A stretch of DNA of 64,000 bases. Source: Nocardia sp. BSTN01 (lineage in GTDB: Bacteria > Actinomycetota > Actinomycetes > Mycobacteriales > Mycobacteriaceae). The position numbers and the translations under genes are program-made. The stretch is taken from positions 102,062 through 166,061 of the forward strand of contig NZ_JADKYP010000010.1 of NCBI RefSeq assembly GCF_015354405.1. The letters run 5' to 3'. The notes under the pieces were generated by a model. The model saw nothing but the letters and a program-made list of their open reading frames with translations. It had not been told where the DNA came from and searched no databases. This document shows, piece by piece, positions 24,546 to 32,129 of the stretch; position 1 is the stretch's first letter, and the number at the start of each line of letters is the position of its first letter.

Positions 24546-25730
24546 CTACCCCGCCGCGTCGACCGCGCGGCCCAGCCGATCGACCGCGTCGGTGAGCACG
24601 GCCGCATCCGAGGTGGTGAAACACATGCGCATGGAGCCGCGGTAGGGCTGTGAGACCGCGAAGGCGGAGCCCGGGACGTAGGCCACGCCGTGGTCGATCG
24701 CGCGCGGCAGCAGTTCGACGGTATCGGTGCCGTCGGTGAAATCGAGCCACACGAACATGCCGCCGGCGGCGTCGGTACTCACCACCCGGTCGCCGAAGCG
24801 GACGCGAACCGCGCTCACCAGGGCGGCGGCGCGCTCACCGTAGATGCCGCGCACCTTGTCCAGGTGGGCGCCCAGCCACGGCTCGTCACCCAGCAGGTCC
24901 GCGGCGATCTGCTGGGTGAGCGCCGAACCGCACAGATCGGCGCCCTGCTTCAGCAGTTCCACGCCGCGGCACACCTCGTCGGGGGCGATCATCCAGCCCA
25001 CCCGCAGCGTCGGCGCCAGGATCTTCGAGGCACTCGACAGCCGAATCACGTTGGGCGAGTAGGAGGCAACAGCCTGCGGCGCGGGGCGGTCGAACCACAG
25101 TTCGCCGTACGGATCGTCCTCGACCACCCAGAAGCCGTACCGTTCGGCCAGCGCCGCCAGTTCGCGCCGGCGCTGCGGGCTCAGCGTCACACCGCGCGGA
25201 TTGTGGAAATTGCTCACCGTATGCACCAGCGCCGGGCGCTCGCCGCGCTCGAGCAGCTCGGCCAGCGCGTCGACACGCATACCGTCGGCATCCAGCGGAA
25301 TCGCCACGATCCGCGCCCCCGCCGCGCGGAACACCTGCAACGCGCCGACATAGGCCGGATCCTCGACCACCACGAGAGCACCCGGATCGAGAAGCACCTC
25401 ACCCAGCAGCGACAACGCCTGCTGCGAGCCGTGCGTGACGAAGATCTCCTCCAGCGGGACGGGCCGGCCCAGCCGCACCGACTCCCGGGATGCGAGCACC
25501 TCGCGCAACGGCCCCCAGCCCGCGGATTCGGTGTACTGCAACCGGGACGGGTCGGCCAGCGCCGACTCCGCCGCGCGGGCGATGGCATCGCGCGGCATCA
25601 GCTGTTCGTCGGGCAGCCCCCCGGCCAGGCTGACGATATCCGGCCGGGCGGTCAGCTTGAGCAGATCCCGGATCGCCGAACTCTGCAGACCGTCCAGCCG
25701 GCGGGACAGGGGTGGAGTATGCGGCGACAT
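24546..25730 (-). CDS. PLP-dependent aminotransferase, fold type I (2-aminoadipate/aromatic aminotransferase-like)
   Basis: 394 aa from ATG 25730, which is preceded by GGAGGTCTCC. The class I/II features are SLAGGLPDEQLMP near the N terminus, YTESAGWGPLREVLA, THGSQQALSLLGEVLLDPG, NFHNPRGVTLS and the PLP lysine in SSASKILAPTLRVGW. The motif pattern is that of the LysN/2-aminoadipate transaminase and MocR-linked group, without a GntR domain. With lat and pcd in the same window, action on 2-aminoadipate is possible but unproven. A strong inverted repeat 51 bp upstream suggests a dedicated repressor. Confidence 0.87.
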   Translation of the reverse strand: MSPHTPPLSRRLDGLQSSAIRDLLKLTARPDIVSLAGGLPDEQLMPRDAIARAAESALADPSRLQYTESAGWGPLREVLASRESVRLGRPVPLEEIFVTHGSQQALSLLGEVLLDPGALVVVEDPAYVGALQVFRAAGARIVAIPLDADGMRVDALAELLERGERPALVHTVSNFHNPRGVTLSPQRRRELAALAERYGFWVVEDDPYGELWFDRPAPQAVASYSPNVIRLSSASKILAPTLRVGWMIAPDEVCRGVELLKQGADLCGSALTQQIAADLLGDEPWLGAHLDKVRGIYGERAAALVSAVRVRFGDRVVSTDAAGGMFVWLDFTDGTDTVELLPRAIDHGVAYVPGSAFAVSQPYRGSMRMCFTTSDAAVLTDAVDRLGRAVDAAG

Positions 25731-25780
25731 GGAGACCTCCGAGCGAAAGGGTGGTACCTCCACTTTCGCACAGCGGCATC

Positions 25781-25810
25781 CACAATATGAACTCAGATTC
25801 TCATATTGTG
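25781..25810. promoter_or_regulatory. Perfect 10-bp inverted repeat upstream of the aminotransferase gene (operator)
   Basis: CACAATATGA and TCATATTGTG are perfect complements separated by 10 bp, so half-site centres are 20 bp apart, two helical turns. A second, overlapping palindrome TCTCA-N5-TGAGA occupies 25799-25813. The element is AT-rich in a high-GC setting, begins 51 bp upstream of the aminotransferase start and ends 5 bp after the stop codon of the preceding gene. Confidence 0.6.
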
Positions 25811-25814
25811 AGAT

Positions 25815-27002
25815 TTAGAACGACTGGATCAGCTGGATGAGGTTCCGGCCTCCCTGATTCACGGTTGTGATGACCTCCAGATACAGCGACTTCGTACCGT
25901 CGGGGTGGAACTCCGAGACCTCGACGTTGAACTGGTTGGCCGCGGTCGTCGAAATACGCAGGCAGTACGTCGTGCCCTTGGGGATGTGCTCGTCGATGGT
26001 CTTCTGCAGCTCCGGCGGGGCCTGCACATTCGCCCCGGGAGCGATGAAGGTGTGCGCCTTCTCCGCGTTGCGATCGGTGTAGTACGCATGCTGATAACCG
26101 AAGATGGCGTTCGCACCACTCGACGTGTCGCCCGGCCCGTTGCCGTAGATCAGATTGCCCTCGGTGCGGGCCCGGCAGTCCGCACCGTCGGCCGCATTGG
26201 TCGCACCACCGGCCTGCGCATTGTCGGACTTGTCGCCACCACCGCTCGTGGCGAAGACGACGACCACGATCAACGCCACGATCAGCACGACGGCCGCACC
26301 GATGCCGCCGATCAGCACTGTCTTGTTGCGACCGGTCTCGACAAGTTCGGGCCCGGGCACCGGCCGCGACGGCGCGAGCTTCTTCGCCAGATCGTCGTCG
26401 TCCCACAGCGAACCCGATTTCTGCTCGCCACCGCCGCGCGGGACGGTGAGCTTCTTGGCGAGTTCGTCGTCGTCCCACAGCGATCCCGTGGTTTCCCGCG
26501 GCGGAGTGGGCGGAAAGCCGGAATCGTCTGCGCGCCACCAGGTTCCACGATCCGCCTCGGCACCGCCGGCGTCCGGGTACCGCACGGTCTCCGGAGCGCG
26601 CGGCGCATCCGCAGCGCGGGGCGGCTCGGGGATGCGGCGGGTCTCGGGCGCGGGCGCCCGAACAGTCTCGGGCGCGGGGGTCCGAACGGTCTCCGGCGCC
26701 CGCGTGGTGTCGGCCGCGCGCGGCGTCTCGGGCACCGGATGGCGCACGGTTTCCGGCGCCGCGGACGAATCCGGCGCACGGTATTGCGGGGGCGGCGGCG
26801 GGACGGACGGCGTCGCGGGGCCATCGGCGGGCTGCCAGCCCAGTGTGGGACGTTCCGGTTCCCCGGCCGGCGCCCAGCCGACCGCACCCGTTTCACCCGT
26901 CGGCGGCCCGAAATCGTTCAGCGGTGGTCCGAATCCGGAAACCGGCGGGCCGAATCCCGACTCGCCTTCGTCCCGGTCCTGATCGTCGCCGGAGGCCATC
27001 AC
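25815..27002 (-). CDS. Single-pass membrane protein with Pro-rich and GSLWDDD repeats, unknown function
   Basis: 395 aa from GTG 27002, or 394 from ATG 26999; GGAAGGA precedes both. From the N terminus: FGPP repeats (about 17-34), an Ala/Pro/Arg region with PETVR repeats (83-141), two copies of GSLWDDD[ED]LAKKL (173-185 and 197-209), a transmembrane helix (228-251) and an outer domain (about 270-395) with Cys276 and Cys347 that could form a disulfide. The outer part resembles small NTF2/DUF-type lipid-associated domains of actinobacterial envelope proteins, but no family can be assigned. The duplicated acidic-aromatic motif just inside the membrane looks like a docking site. The secreted-protein gene 27073-28233 lies upstream, separated by a strong terminator. 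Confidence 0.75.
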   Translation of the reverse strand: MMASGDDQDRDEGESGFGPPVSGFGPPLNDFGPPTGETGAVGWAPAGEPERPTLGWQPADGPATPSVPPPPPQYRAPDSSAAPETVRHPVPETPRAADTTRAPETVRTPAPETVRAPAPETRRIPEPPRAADAPRAPETVRYPDAGGAEADRGTWWRADDSGFPPTPPRETTGSLWDDDELAKKLTVPRGGGEQKSGSLWDDDDLAKKLAPSRPVPGPELVETGRNKTVLIGGIGAAVVLIVALIVVVVFATSGGGDKSDNAQAGGATNAADGADCRARTEGNLIYGNGPGDTSSGANAIFGYQHAYYTDRNAEKAHTFIAPGANVQAPPELQKTIDEHIPKGTTYCLRISTTAANQFNVEVSEFHPDGTKSLYLEVITTVNQGGRNLIQLIQSF

Positions 27003-27022
27003 CCGTTCCTTCCCCGAGACAC

Positions 27023-27058
27023 ACGCGTGGGGCGGTCGCGAACGACCGCCCCACGCGT
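27023..27058 (-). terminator. Intrinsic-type terminator after the secreted repeat protein gene
   Basis: A perfect 16-bp stem (ACGCGTGGGGCGGTCG and complement) closes a CGAA tetraloop, starting 15 nt downstream of the stop codon at 27073. It separates this gene from the membrane protein gene. Confidence 0.75.
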
Positions 27059-27072
27059 CGATTCAGTCTGTA

Positions 27073-28233
27073 TCAGTACTGGACCGTGCCACCCCACTGT
27101 GTTGTCGCACCAGCGACATTCACCGTTTGCGGAGCGAAATCACCCTGCGGGAGTCTACCAATCTGAGCGGCCGCATCCAGTGCTGCGGCACCACCCGGCT
27201 GCTGCTTGATCCAGCCCTCGACGGCGGCCTTGGCCGCATTCGCCTCGGTGGTGTCGACGTAGTTCTCGGACTTCAGATCATCGAAGCCGGTGGCGTGGGT
27301 GTACGAGGTGATCTTGATCTTGTTCGCCTCGACGAACTCCACCGACACACCCGCGTCGCCCACGCCGTTCGGAGTGCTGTAACCCACCGTGCCGACATAG
27401 CCGTCGAGGTTGCTGAAGTGGTGGGTGTTGGCCACGTAGCCCGGCAGCAGTCCGCCGCCGTCGACGTTGGCACCGACCTCGGTGTGCGGGCCGTTCATCT
27501 GGACGACCGGTGCGGCCGGTGCGGCCTGCAGGCTCGGCGAGGTCCACTGCGCCTGCTGCGACGGGTTCGAGTTGCCCTGCTGGCTGCGCAGCGTGTCCGC
27601 GTTGCCGCCGTTCTGCGACTGTGGCTTGTTCGGAGTGCCGACGGTCTGGTCCGGCGACTGCTGACCCGGCTTCAGCTGGTCGGCCTGGCCGTTGGGGGTC
27701 GGCTGATCCGGAACGACGGCCGGCTGCACCTGGCCACCCTGACCCGGCACCGGCAGCGGCGCGACGCGCGGGGTGGTCACACCCGGCTGCGTCGGCGAGG
27801 CCAGGTTCTGGTCCGGCTTCGGCGTGTTCTGGTTCGGGGTCGTGACACCCGGCTGCGGGGTGGTGACACCCGGCTGGTTCGGAGTCGTGACACCCGGCTG
27901 ATTGGGGGTGGTGACACCCGGCTGGGGGTTGCCGTTGCGCTGGGGCCCGTTCTGCTGGGTCCCGTTCTGCTGGTTGTTGTTCTGCTGAGTGCCACCCTGC
28001 GGAGCGTTCTCCTGCGTGCCCGGCGTGTTCTGCCCCTGGCCGTTGTCGCCCTGCGCGGGTGCCTCGTTGGTGGCGCCCGGCTGCGCCGGAGTGGTCGGCA
28101 CGCTCGGCTGATCGGCCGGCGCGGCACTCGCCGTACCCGACGCGAGGATGGTCGCCACGGCGGCCGCGGTGGCCAGCGGCAACGACGTCGTGGCCATCGC
28201 TCGCTGCGCCCGACTCGGCTTACGATGTTTCAC
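27073..28233 (-). CDS. Secreted protein with QPGVTTPN repeats, unknown function
   Basis: 386 aa from GTG 28233 (AAAGGGA upstream). A signal peptide is clear: basic MKHRKPSRAQR, a hydrophobic stretch and GTASA-AP cleavage near residue 37. Residues about 40-235 are a low-complexity Gln/Asn/Pro/Thr spacer with five QPGVTTP units (four in tandem). The C-terminal about 145 residues (VQMNGPHTEVGANVDGGGLL onward) form a compact, Gly/Val-rich region without Cys. This layout, a wall-spanning flexible stalk with a terminal domain, fits a surface-exposed or wall-associated protein. No sortase motif is seen. Function unknown. Confidence 0.78.
   Translation of the reverse strand: MKHRKPSRAQRAMATTSLPLATAAAVATILASGTASAAPADQPSVPTTPAQPGATNEAPAQGDNGQGQNTPGTQENAPQGGTQQNNNQQNGTQQNGPQRNGNPQPGVTTPNQPGVTTPNQPGVTTPQPGVTTPNQNTPKPDQNLASPTQPGVTTPRVAPLPVPGQGGQVQPAVVPDQPTPNGQADQLKPGQQSPDQTVGTPNKPQSQNGGNADTLRSQQGNSNPSQQAQWTSPSLQAAPAAPVVQMNGPHTEVGANVDGGGLLPGYVANTHHFSNLDGYVGTVGYSTPNGVGDAGVSVEFVEANKIKITSYTHATGFDDLKSENYVDTTEANAAKAAVEGWIKQQPGGAAALDAAAQIGRLPQGDFAPQTVNVAGATTQWGGTVQY
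27834..27924 (-). repeat. Tandem repeats encoding QPGVTTPN units
   Basis: The core GTGACACCCGGCTG recurs four times here, with period 21 or 24 nt, and once more in variant form near 27774. It encodes the Pro/Thr repeats of the secreted protein; copy number may vary between strains. Confidence 0.8.
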
Positions 28234-28552
28234 TGTCTCGCAATCCCTTTCCCGAGCTCGGCCAGTGCCACCGACCGACGAACGCCGCTCGATGGGGCCG
28301 TCTCCATTGGTCCCTCATCGATGTCCGGCCCGCACCCTGCTGCGGGCCGCGAGCCGCTCGCGGATTCCCGGCCCGGGAAAGATTGCATTCCCCCCGCCAC
28401 GTGAACCTGCCAACCGCCCACCACTGACATCTCTGCCGGAAGTGAACCATACGAACAAGTTTCAGGCAACCGGTGCTACCCGACTGTGGGAAGCCACACT
28501 CGGTCCGGCAAAAGATCAAGCGGGGCAGCGCATTTGAAACAGCCGCCGCCCA
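28234..28552. other. Upstream region of the secreted repeat protein, no gene seen
   Basis: About 319 bp separate the lpdA stop from the start of the secreted-protein gene, both on the minus strand. It must contain the promoter of the latter and perhaps the lpdA terminator. The part near 28430-28500 is richer in A/T than its surroundings. I found no convincing -35/-10 pair, hairpin or coding frame. Confidence 0.4.
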
Positions 28553-29956
28553 CTAGTCCAGATCGTCGTGACGCATCAACTGCCGCGCCGCCTCGGTGAC
28601 CGATCCCGACAGCGACGGGTACACCGAGAACGTCTGGGCCAGGTCGTTCACCGTCAAGTTGTTCTGGACCGCGATCGCGATCGGCAGGATCAGTTCGGAG
28701 GCGATCGGCGCGACCACGACGCCACCGATCACCACGCCCGTGGCCGGTCGGCAGAAGATCTTCACGAAGCCGCGGCGCAGGCCCGACATCTTGGCACGCG
28801 GATTGGTGTTGAGCGGCAGCATCACCGTGCGCGCGGGCACCTCACCGTTGTCGATCGCGGTCTGGCTGACACCGACCGTGGCGATCTCGGGCCGGGTGAA
28901 CACCGCGGAGGCCACCGTCTTCAACCGGATCGGCTGCACTCCCTCGCCGAGTGCGTGATACATCGCGATCCGGCCCTGCATCGCCGCGACCGAGGCCAGC
29001 GGCAGCAGCCCGGTGCAGTCACCGGCGGCATAGATCCCGGTCGCCGCCGTCCGCGAGACGCGGTCGACGCGCAGATAACCGCCGCGGTCGAGTTCGATGC
29101 CGATGCGCTCGAGACCCAGATCCTGGGTGTTGGGCGTGGAGCCGACCGTCATCAGCGCGTGTGAGCCGGTGACCGTACGCCCGTCGGACAGTTTGACCAC
29201 GATCCCGTCCGCGGTCCGCTCGACGGCGTCGGCACGGGCCTGTTTGACGAGCTCCACCCCGCGTTCGGCCAGGGCGTCCTCGAGGACCAGCGCGGCGTCG
29301 GCGTCCTCCCCGGGCATCATCCGGTCGCGGCTGGAGACCAATTTCACCTGCACGCCCATCTCGGTGTACGCCGAGACGAATTCCGCGCCGGTGACCCCCG
29401 AGCCGACGACGACGAGCGTTTCCGGCAGCTCCTTCAGGTCGTAGAGCTGCCGCCAGGTGAGGATGCGTTCACCGTCGGGTTCGGCGCCGCGCAGCACCCG
29501 CGGGCTGGCGCCGGTGGCGATAAGGACGATCTCGGCCTCCATCACCCGTTCGGTGCCGTCGGCGAGCGTCGCGCGCACCAGATGTGTGGCCAGACCGGCG
29601 ATCTGGTCGATCAGCTGACCGCGGCCGTTGAGGATGGTGACGCCGGCGGCCTGCAGTTTCGAGCGGATATCGGACGACTGCGCCTGCGCCAGCGCCTTCA
29701 CCCGGGAGTTCACCTCCGACAGCCGCACCTGCGCCTGCGCCACATGCAGCGTGATACCCAGATCACGCGCGCGCCGCAGATCGGTGCGCACACCGGTCGA
29801 AGCGATGAAGGTCTTGGACGGGACGCAGTCCCACAGCACGCATGCACCACCGATACCGTCGGAGTCGATCACGGTGACCGTGGCTCCGTGCTGAGCTGCC
29901 ACCAACGCCGCTTCGTAGCCGGCGGGGCCGCCCCCGATGATTGCAATGCGGGCCAT
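28553..29956 (-). CDS. lpdA: LpdA-type flavoprotein disulfide reductase homologue / NAD(P)H quinone reductase
   Basis: 467 aa. FAD site IAIIGGGPAGYEAALVAAQ, the NAD(P) site VVVGSGVTGAEFVSAY and the C-terminal FAD motif GIYAAGDCTG are all present. The segment GGACVLWDCVPSKTF holds Cys39 and Cys44 in the CX4C spacing of lipoamide dehydrogenases. The C terminus reads SVYPSLSGS where lipoamide dehydrogenases have HPTLSE, so the catalytic His-Glu pair is missing, as in M. tuberculosis LpdA (Rv3303c), an NAD(P)H:quinone reductase. As I recall it, that protein has Ala at the first Cys position; here both Cys remain. The GGAGGTACAC site precedes ATG 29956. Confidence 0.9.
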   Translation of the reverse strand: MARIAIIGGGPAGYEAALVAAQHGATVTVIDSDGIGGACVLWDCVPSKTFIASTGVRTDLRRARDLGITLHVAQAQVRLSEVNSRVKALAQAQSSDIRSKLQAAGVTILNGRGQLIDQIAGLATHLVRATLADGTERVMEAEIVLIATGASPRVLRGAEPDGERILTWRQLYDLKELPETLVVVGSGVTGAEFVSAYTEMGVQVKLVSSRDRMMPGEDADAALVLEDALAERGVELVKQARADAVERTADGIVVKLSDGRTVTGSHALMTVGSTPNTQDLGLERIGIELDRGGYLRVDRVSRTAATGIYAAGDCTGLLPLASVAAMQGRIAMYHALGEGVQPIRLKTVASAVFTRPEIATVGVSQTAIDNGEVPARTVMLPLNTNPRAKMSGLRRGFVKIFCRPATGVVIGGVVVAPIASELILPIAIAVQNNLTVNDLAQTFSVYPSLSGSVTEAARQLMRHDDLD

Positions 29957-30160
29957 GTGTACCTCCGCTATCGAGCCGTGCGGCCGGGATCTCCGGCACT
30001 GCCGTCAACGTTATCGGTCCTGTTCCTCATCGTTTTGACCGCGTCATGGGTGACGTTGCGCGTGTCACCTACCGGTAATTCTCCGGACATCCGCCCGCCC
30101 CGCCGGAGACAGGCACGGCCCGAACCCGGCCGGATCGAAACAAGCGGTCCCTACATTCGA

Positions 30161-30166
30161 TACTCT
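30161..30166 (+). promoter_or_regulatory. -10 element (TACTCT), leaderless layout, gamma-glutamylcyclotransferase-like gene
   Basis: TACTCT is followed by 6 nt and GTG 30173. This spacing identifies the GTG as the likely start. Confidence 0.45.
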
Positions 30167-30172
30167 TGCCAG

Positions 30173-30655
30173 GTGCCGATATACGCCGCCTACGGATCCA
30201 ATATGGACCCGGAGCAGATGCTCAAGCGCTGTCCGCACTCCCCCGTCTACGGAACGGGCTGGCTGGAAGGGTGGCGCCTGACCTTCGCCGGCGACGACAT
30301 CGGCTGGGAAGGCCCGCTCGCGACGGTGGTCGAGGATCCGGGCTCCCGGGTGTTCGTCGTGCTGTACGACGTCTCCGCCGAGGACGAGCAGAGCCTCGAC
30401 CGGTGGGAGGGTTCGGATTTCGGTATCCACAAGAAGATCCGGCTCCGGGTCTCGCCCAATTCGGGGACGGGTACGCAGCCGGTGCTGGCGTGGCTGTACG
30501 TGCTGGACGCCTACGAGGGCGGGCTGCCTTCCGCCCGCTACATCGGTGTGATCGCCGACGCGGCCGAAAAGGCCGGAGCTCCGGGCGATTACGTCCACGC
30601 GCTGCGCACCCGCAACAGCCGCAACGTGGGTCCGGGGACCTTCGGCTCGATGTAG
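30173..30655 (+). CDS. Gamma-glutamylcyclotransferase-like protein
   Basis: 160 aa from GTG 30173. The N-terminal YAAYGSNMDPEQM holds the YGSN substrate-binding loop of the GGCT fold, and the DRWEG stretch places the probable catalytic Glu. Members cyclise gamma-glutamyl compounds to 5-oxoproline, but bacterial relatives often have unknown substrates. It corresponds in position and length to Rv3304 of M. tuberculosis, next to lpdA and the amidohydrolase pair. A hairpin follows 24 nt after the stop. Confidence 0.85.
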   Translation: MPIYAAYGSNMDPEQMLKRCPHSPVYGTGWLEGWRLTFAGDDIGWEGPLATVVEDPGSRVFVVLYDVSAEDEQSLDRWEGSDFGIHKKIRLRVSPNSGTGTQPVLAWLYVLDAYEGGLPSARYIGVIADAAEKAGAPGDYVHALRTRNSRNVGPGTFGSM

Positions 30656-30679
30656 CCGGCCCGCCGGGACGCCGGACGG

Positions 30680-30712
30680 ACGGCCCGCCGGGTTCGCCAC
30701 CCGACGGGCCGT
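30680..30712. terminator. Bidirectional hairpin between convergent genes
   Basis: ACGGCCCGCCGGGT and ACCCGACGGGCCGT pair over 14 positions with one mismatch around a 5-nt loop. It lies between the cyclotransferase stop and the amidohydrolase stop, so it can end both transcripts. Confidence 0.65.
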
Positions 30713-30716
30713 ACGA

Positions 30717-32129
30717 TCAGCGTGCCTGCAGGACCAGATTGGTCATCACGCGCACGCCGGCCGCCAGCGCGCGCTCGTCGATGTCGAAGGTCGGCTGGTG
30801 GATGTCCAGTTGCGGCCCCTCGCCCGACCAGACACCCAGCCGCGCCATGGCACCCGGAACCTCCTCGAGGTACCAGGAGAAGTCCTCGCCACCACCCGAC
30901 TGCGGAGTGTCCGACAGCGCGTCCGGGCCCAGACCGAGAATCGCGTCCTCGAACATCCGGGTGGAGAATTCGTCGTTGACCACCGGCGGCACGCCGCGCT
31001 TGTAGTTCAGCTGATACCGCACCCCGGTCGGGGCGAGCAGCCCGTCGACGATCTCGCGGACCATCGGCTCGAGCAGCGACCAGGTGGTGTGGTCACCGGT
31101 GCGCACGGTCCCGGTCAGCATGCCGGTCTGCGGAATCGCATTGGGCGCCTTACCCGCCGATACCGCGCCCCACACCATCACCGTGCTGGTCCGCGGATCG
31201 ATGCGGCGGCTCAGCAGACCGGGCAGGCCGGTGATGACGGTGCCGATGGCGTACACCAGATCGCTGGTCAGATGCGGCCGGGAGGTGTGCCCGCCCGGCG
31301 AGTCCAGTACCAGTTCCACGGTGTCGGCGGCCGAGGTGATGGCGCCGACCCGCACCCCGATCCGACCGACCTCGAGCCGGGGATCGCAATGCAGCGCGAA
31401 GACTCGCGAGACGTCGTCCATCGCACCGGCGGCGACCATGTCGATGGCACCGCCGGGCATGACCTCCTCGGCGTGCTGGAAGACCAGCCGGACGCCGACC
31501 GGAAGTTCGTCCATCTCGGCGAGGGCGAGTGCGGTGCCGAGCAGGATCGAGGTGTGCGCGTCGTGTCCGCAGGCGTGGGAGACGCCGGGAACGGTCGAGG
31601 CGAACGGCCGCCCGGTGTACTCCTGCAGCGGCAGCGCATCCATATCGGCGCGCAGTGCCAGGCGCGGCCCGGCCGGGCCGATATCGCAGATCAGGCCGGT
31701 GCCGGTGGGCAGTGTGCGCGGTTCCAGACCGGCCTTGACCAGCCAGGATTCGACGAATTCGGTGGTGCCGTGCTCGGCGCGGGACAGTTCCGGATTGGCG
31801 TGGATGTGGCGGCGCCAGCCGATCAGATCGTCACCGTGCTCGCTCAGCCACGCCTCGACCGCGGCCTGTCCGGCCGTGATCTCGGCCTGCCGTCCGGTCG
31901 CGAGTCCGGTGTGCCGACAGGTACCGGCCTCCGGGCCTACCGCCTTGCTCTGCAGGCCGGGTGTCACCGCCTTGCTCTGCAGGCCGGAGCTCCCCGCCTT
32001 GCGACCCGCCGCGGAAGGGCGCGAAGCGGTCGCGGAGTCGTCCTCCGAACCGGTCGCGGCATCGTCGCCGCGACCCGCCGCGGCATCTCCCTCGCGGCCC
32101 GCCGGTGATGACCGGCCGATCGTGCTCAC
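30717..32129 (-). CDS. M20-family amidohydrolase (AmiA1/AmiB1-type) with repetitive N-terminal extension
   Basis: 470 aa from GTG 32129, which overlaps the upstream amidohydrolase stop by GTGA. Residues about 85-470 are an M20 peptidase/amidohydrolase: RHIHANPELSRAEH, RADMDALP, SHACGHDAHT (metal ligands), HAEEVMPGG and GGGEDFSWY near the end. It probably releases an acyl or amino-acyl group from an amide substrate such as an N-acyl amino acid. The first about 80 residues are Gly/Ala/Ser/Asp-rich and contain a duplicated LQSKAV segment encoded by a 27-bp repeat; this extension looks non-catalytic. Confidence 0.88.
   Translation of the reverse strand: MSTIGRSSPAGREGDAAAGRGDDAATGSEDDSATASRPSAAGRKAGSSGLQSKAVTPGLQSKAVGPEAGTCRHTGLATGRQAEITAGQAAVEAWLSEHGDDLIGWRRHIHANPELSRAEHGTTEFVESWLVKAGLEPRTLPTGTGLICDIGPAGPRLALRADMDALPLQEYTGRPFASTVPGVSHACGHDAHTSILLGTALALAEMDELPVGVRLVFQHAEEVMPGGAIDMVAAGAMDDVSRVFALHCDPRLEVGRIGVRVGAITSAADTVELVLDSPGGHTSRPHLTSDLVYAIGTVITGLPGLLSRRIDPRTSTVMVWGAVSAGKAPNAIPQTGMLTGTVRTGDHTTWSLLEPMVREIVDGLLAPTGVRYQLNYKRGVPPVVNDEFSTRMFEDAILGLGPDALSDTPQSGGGEDFSWYLEEVPGAMARLGVWSGEGPQLDIHQPTFDIDERALAAGVRVMTNLVLQAR
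31939..31987 (-). repeat. 27-bp-period direct repeat in the amidohydrolase N terminus
   Basis: A 22-nt unit is present at 31939-31960 and again at 31966-31987 without mismatch, with a shorter third trace (CCGCCTTGC) at 31994-32002. The period is 9 codons and keeps the reading frame. Confidence 0.85.

Noticed and set aside
27774-27930. CRISPR-like regularly spaced repeats
   Set aside because: The repeats lie inside a reading frame, have no unique 30-40-nt spacers and encode QPGVTTPN units.
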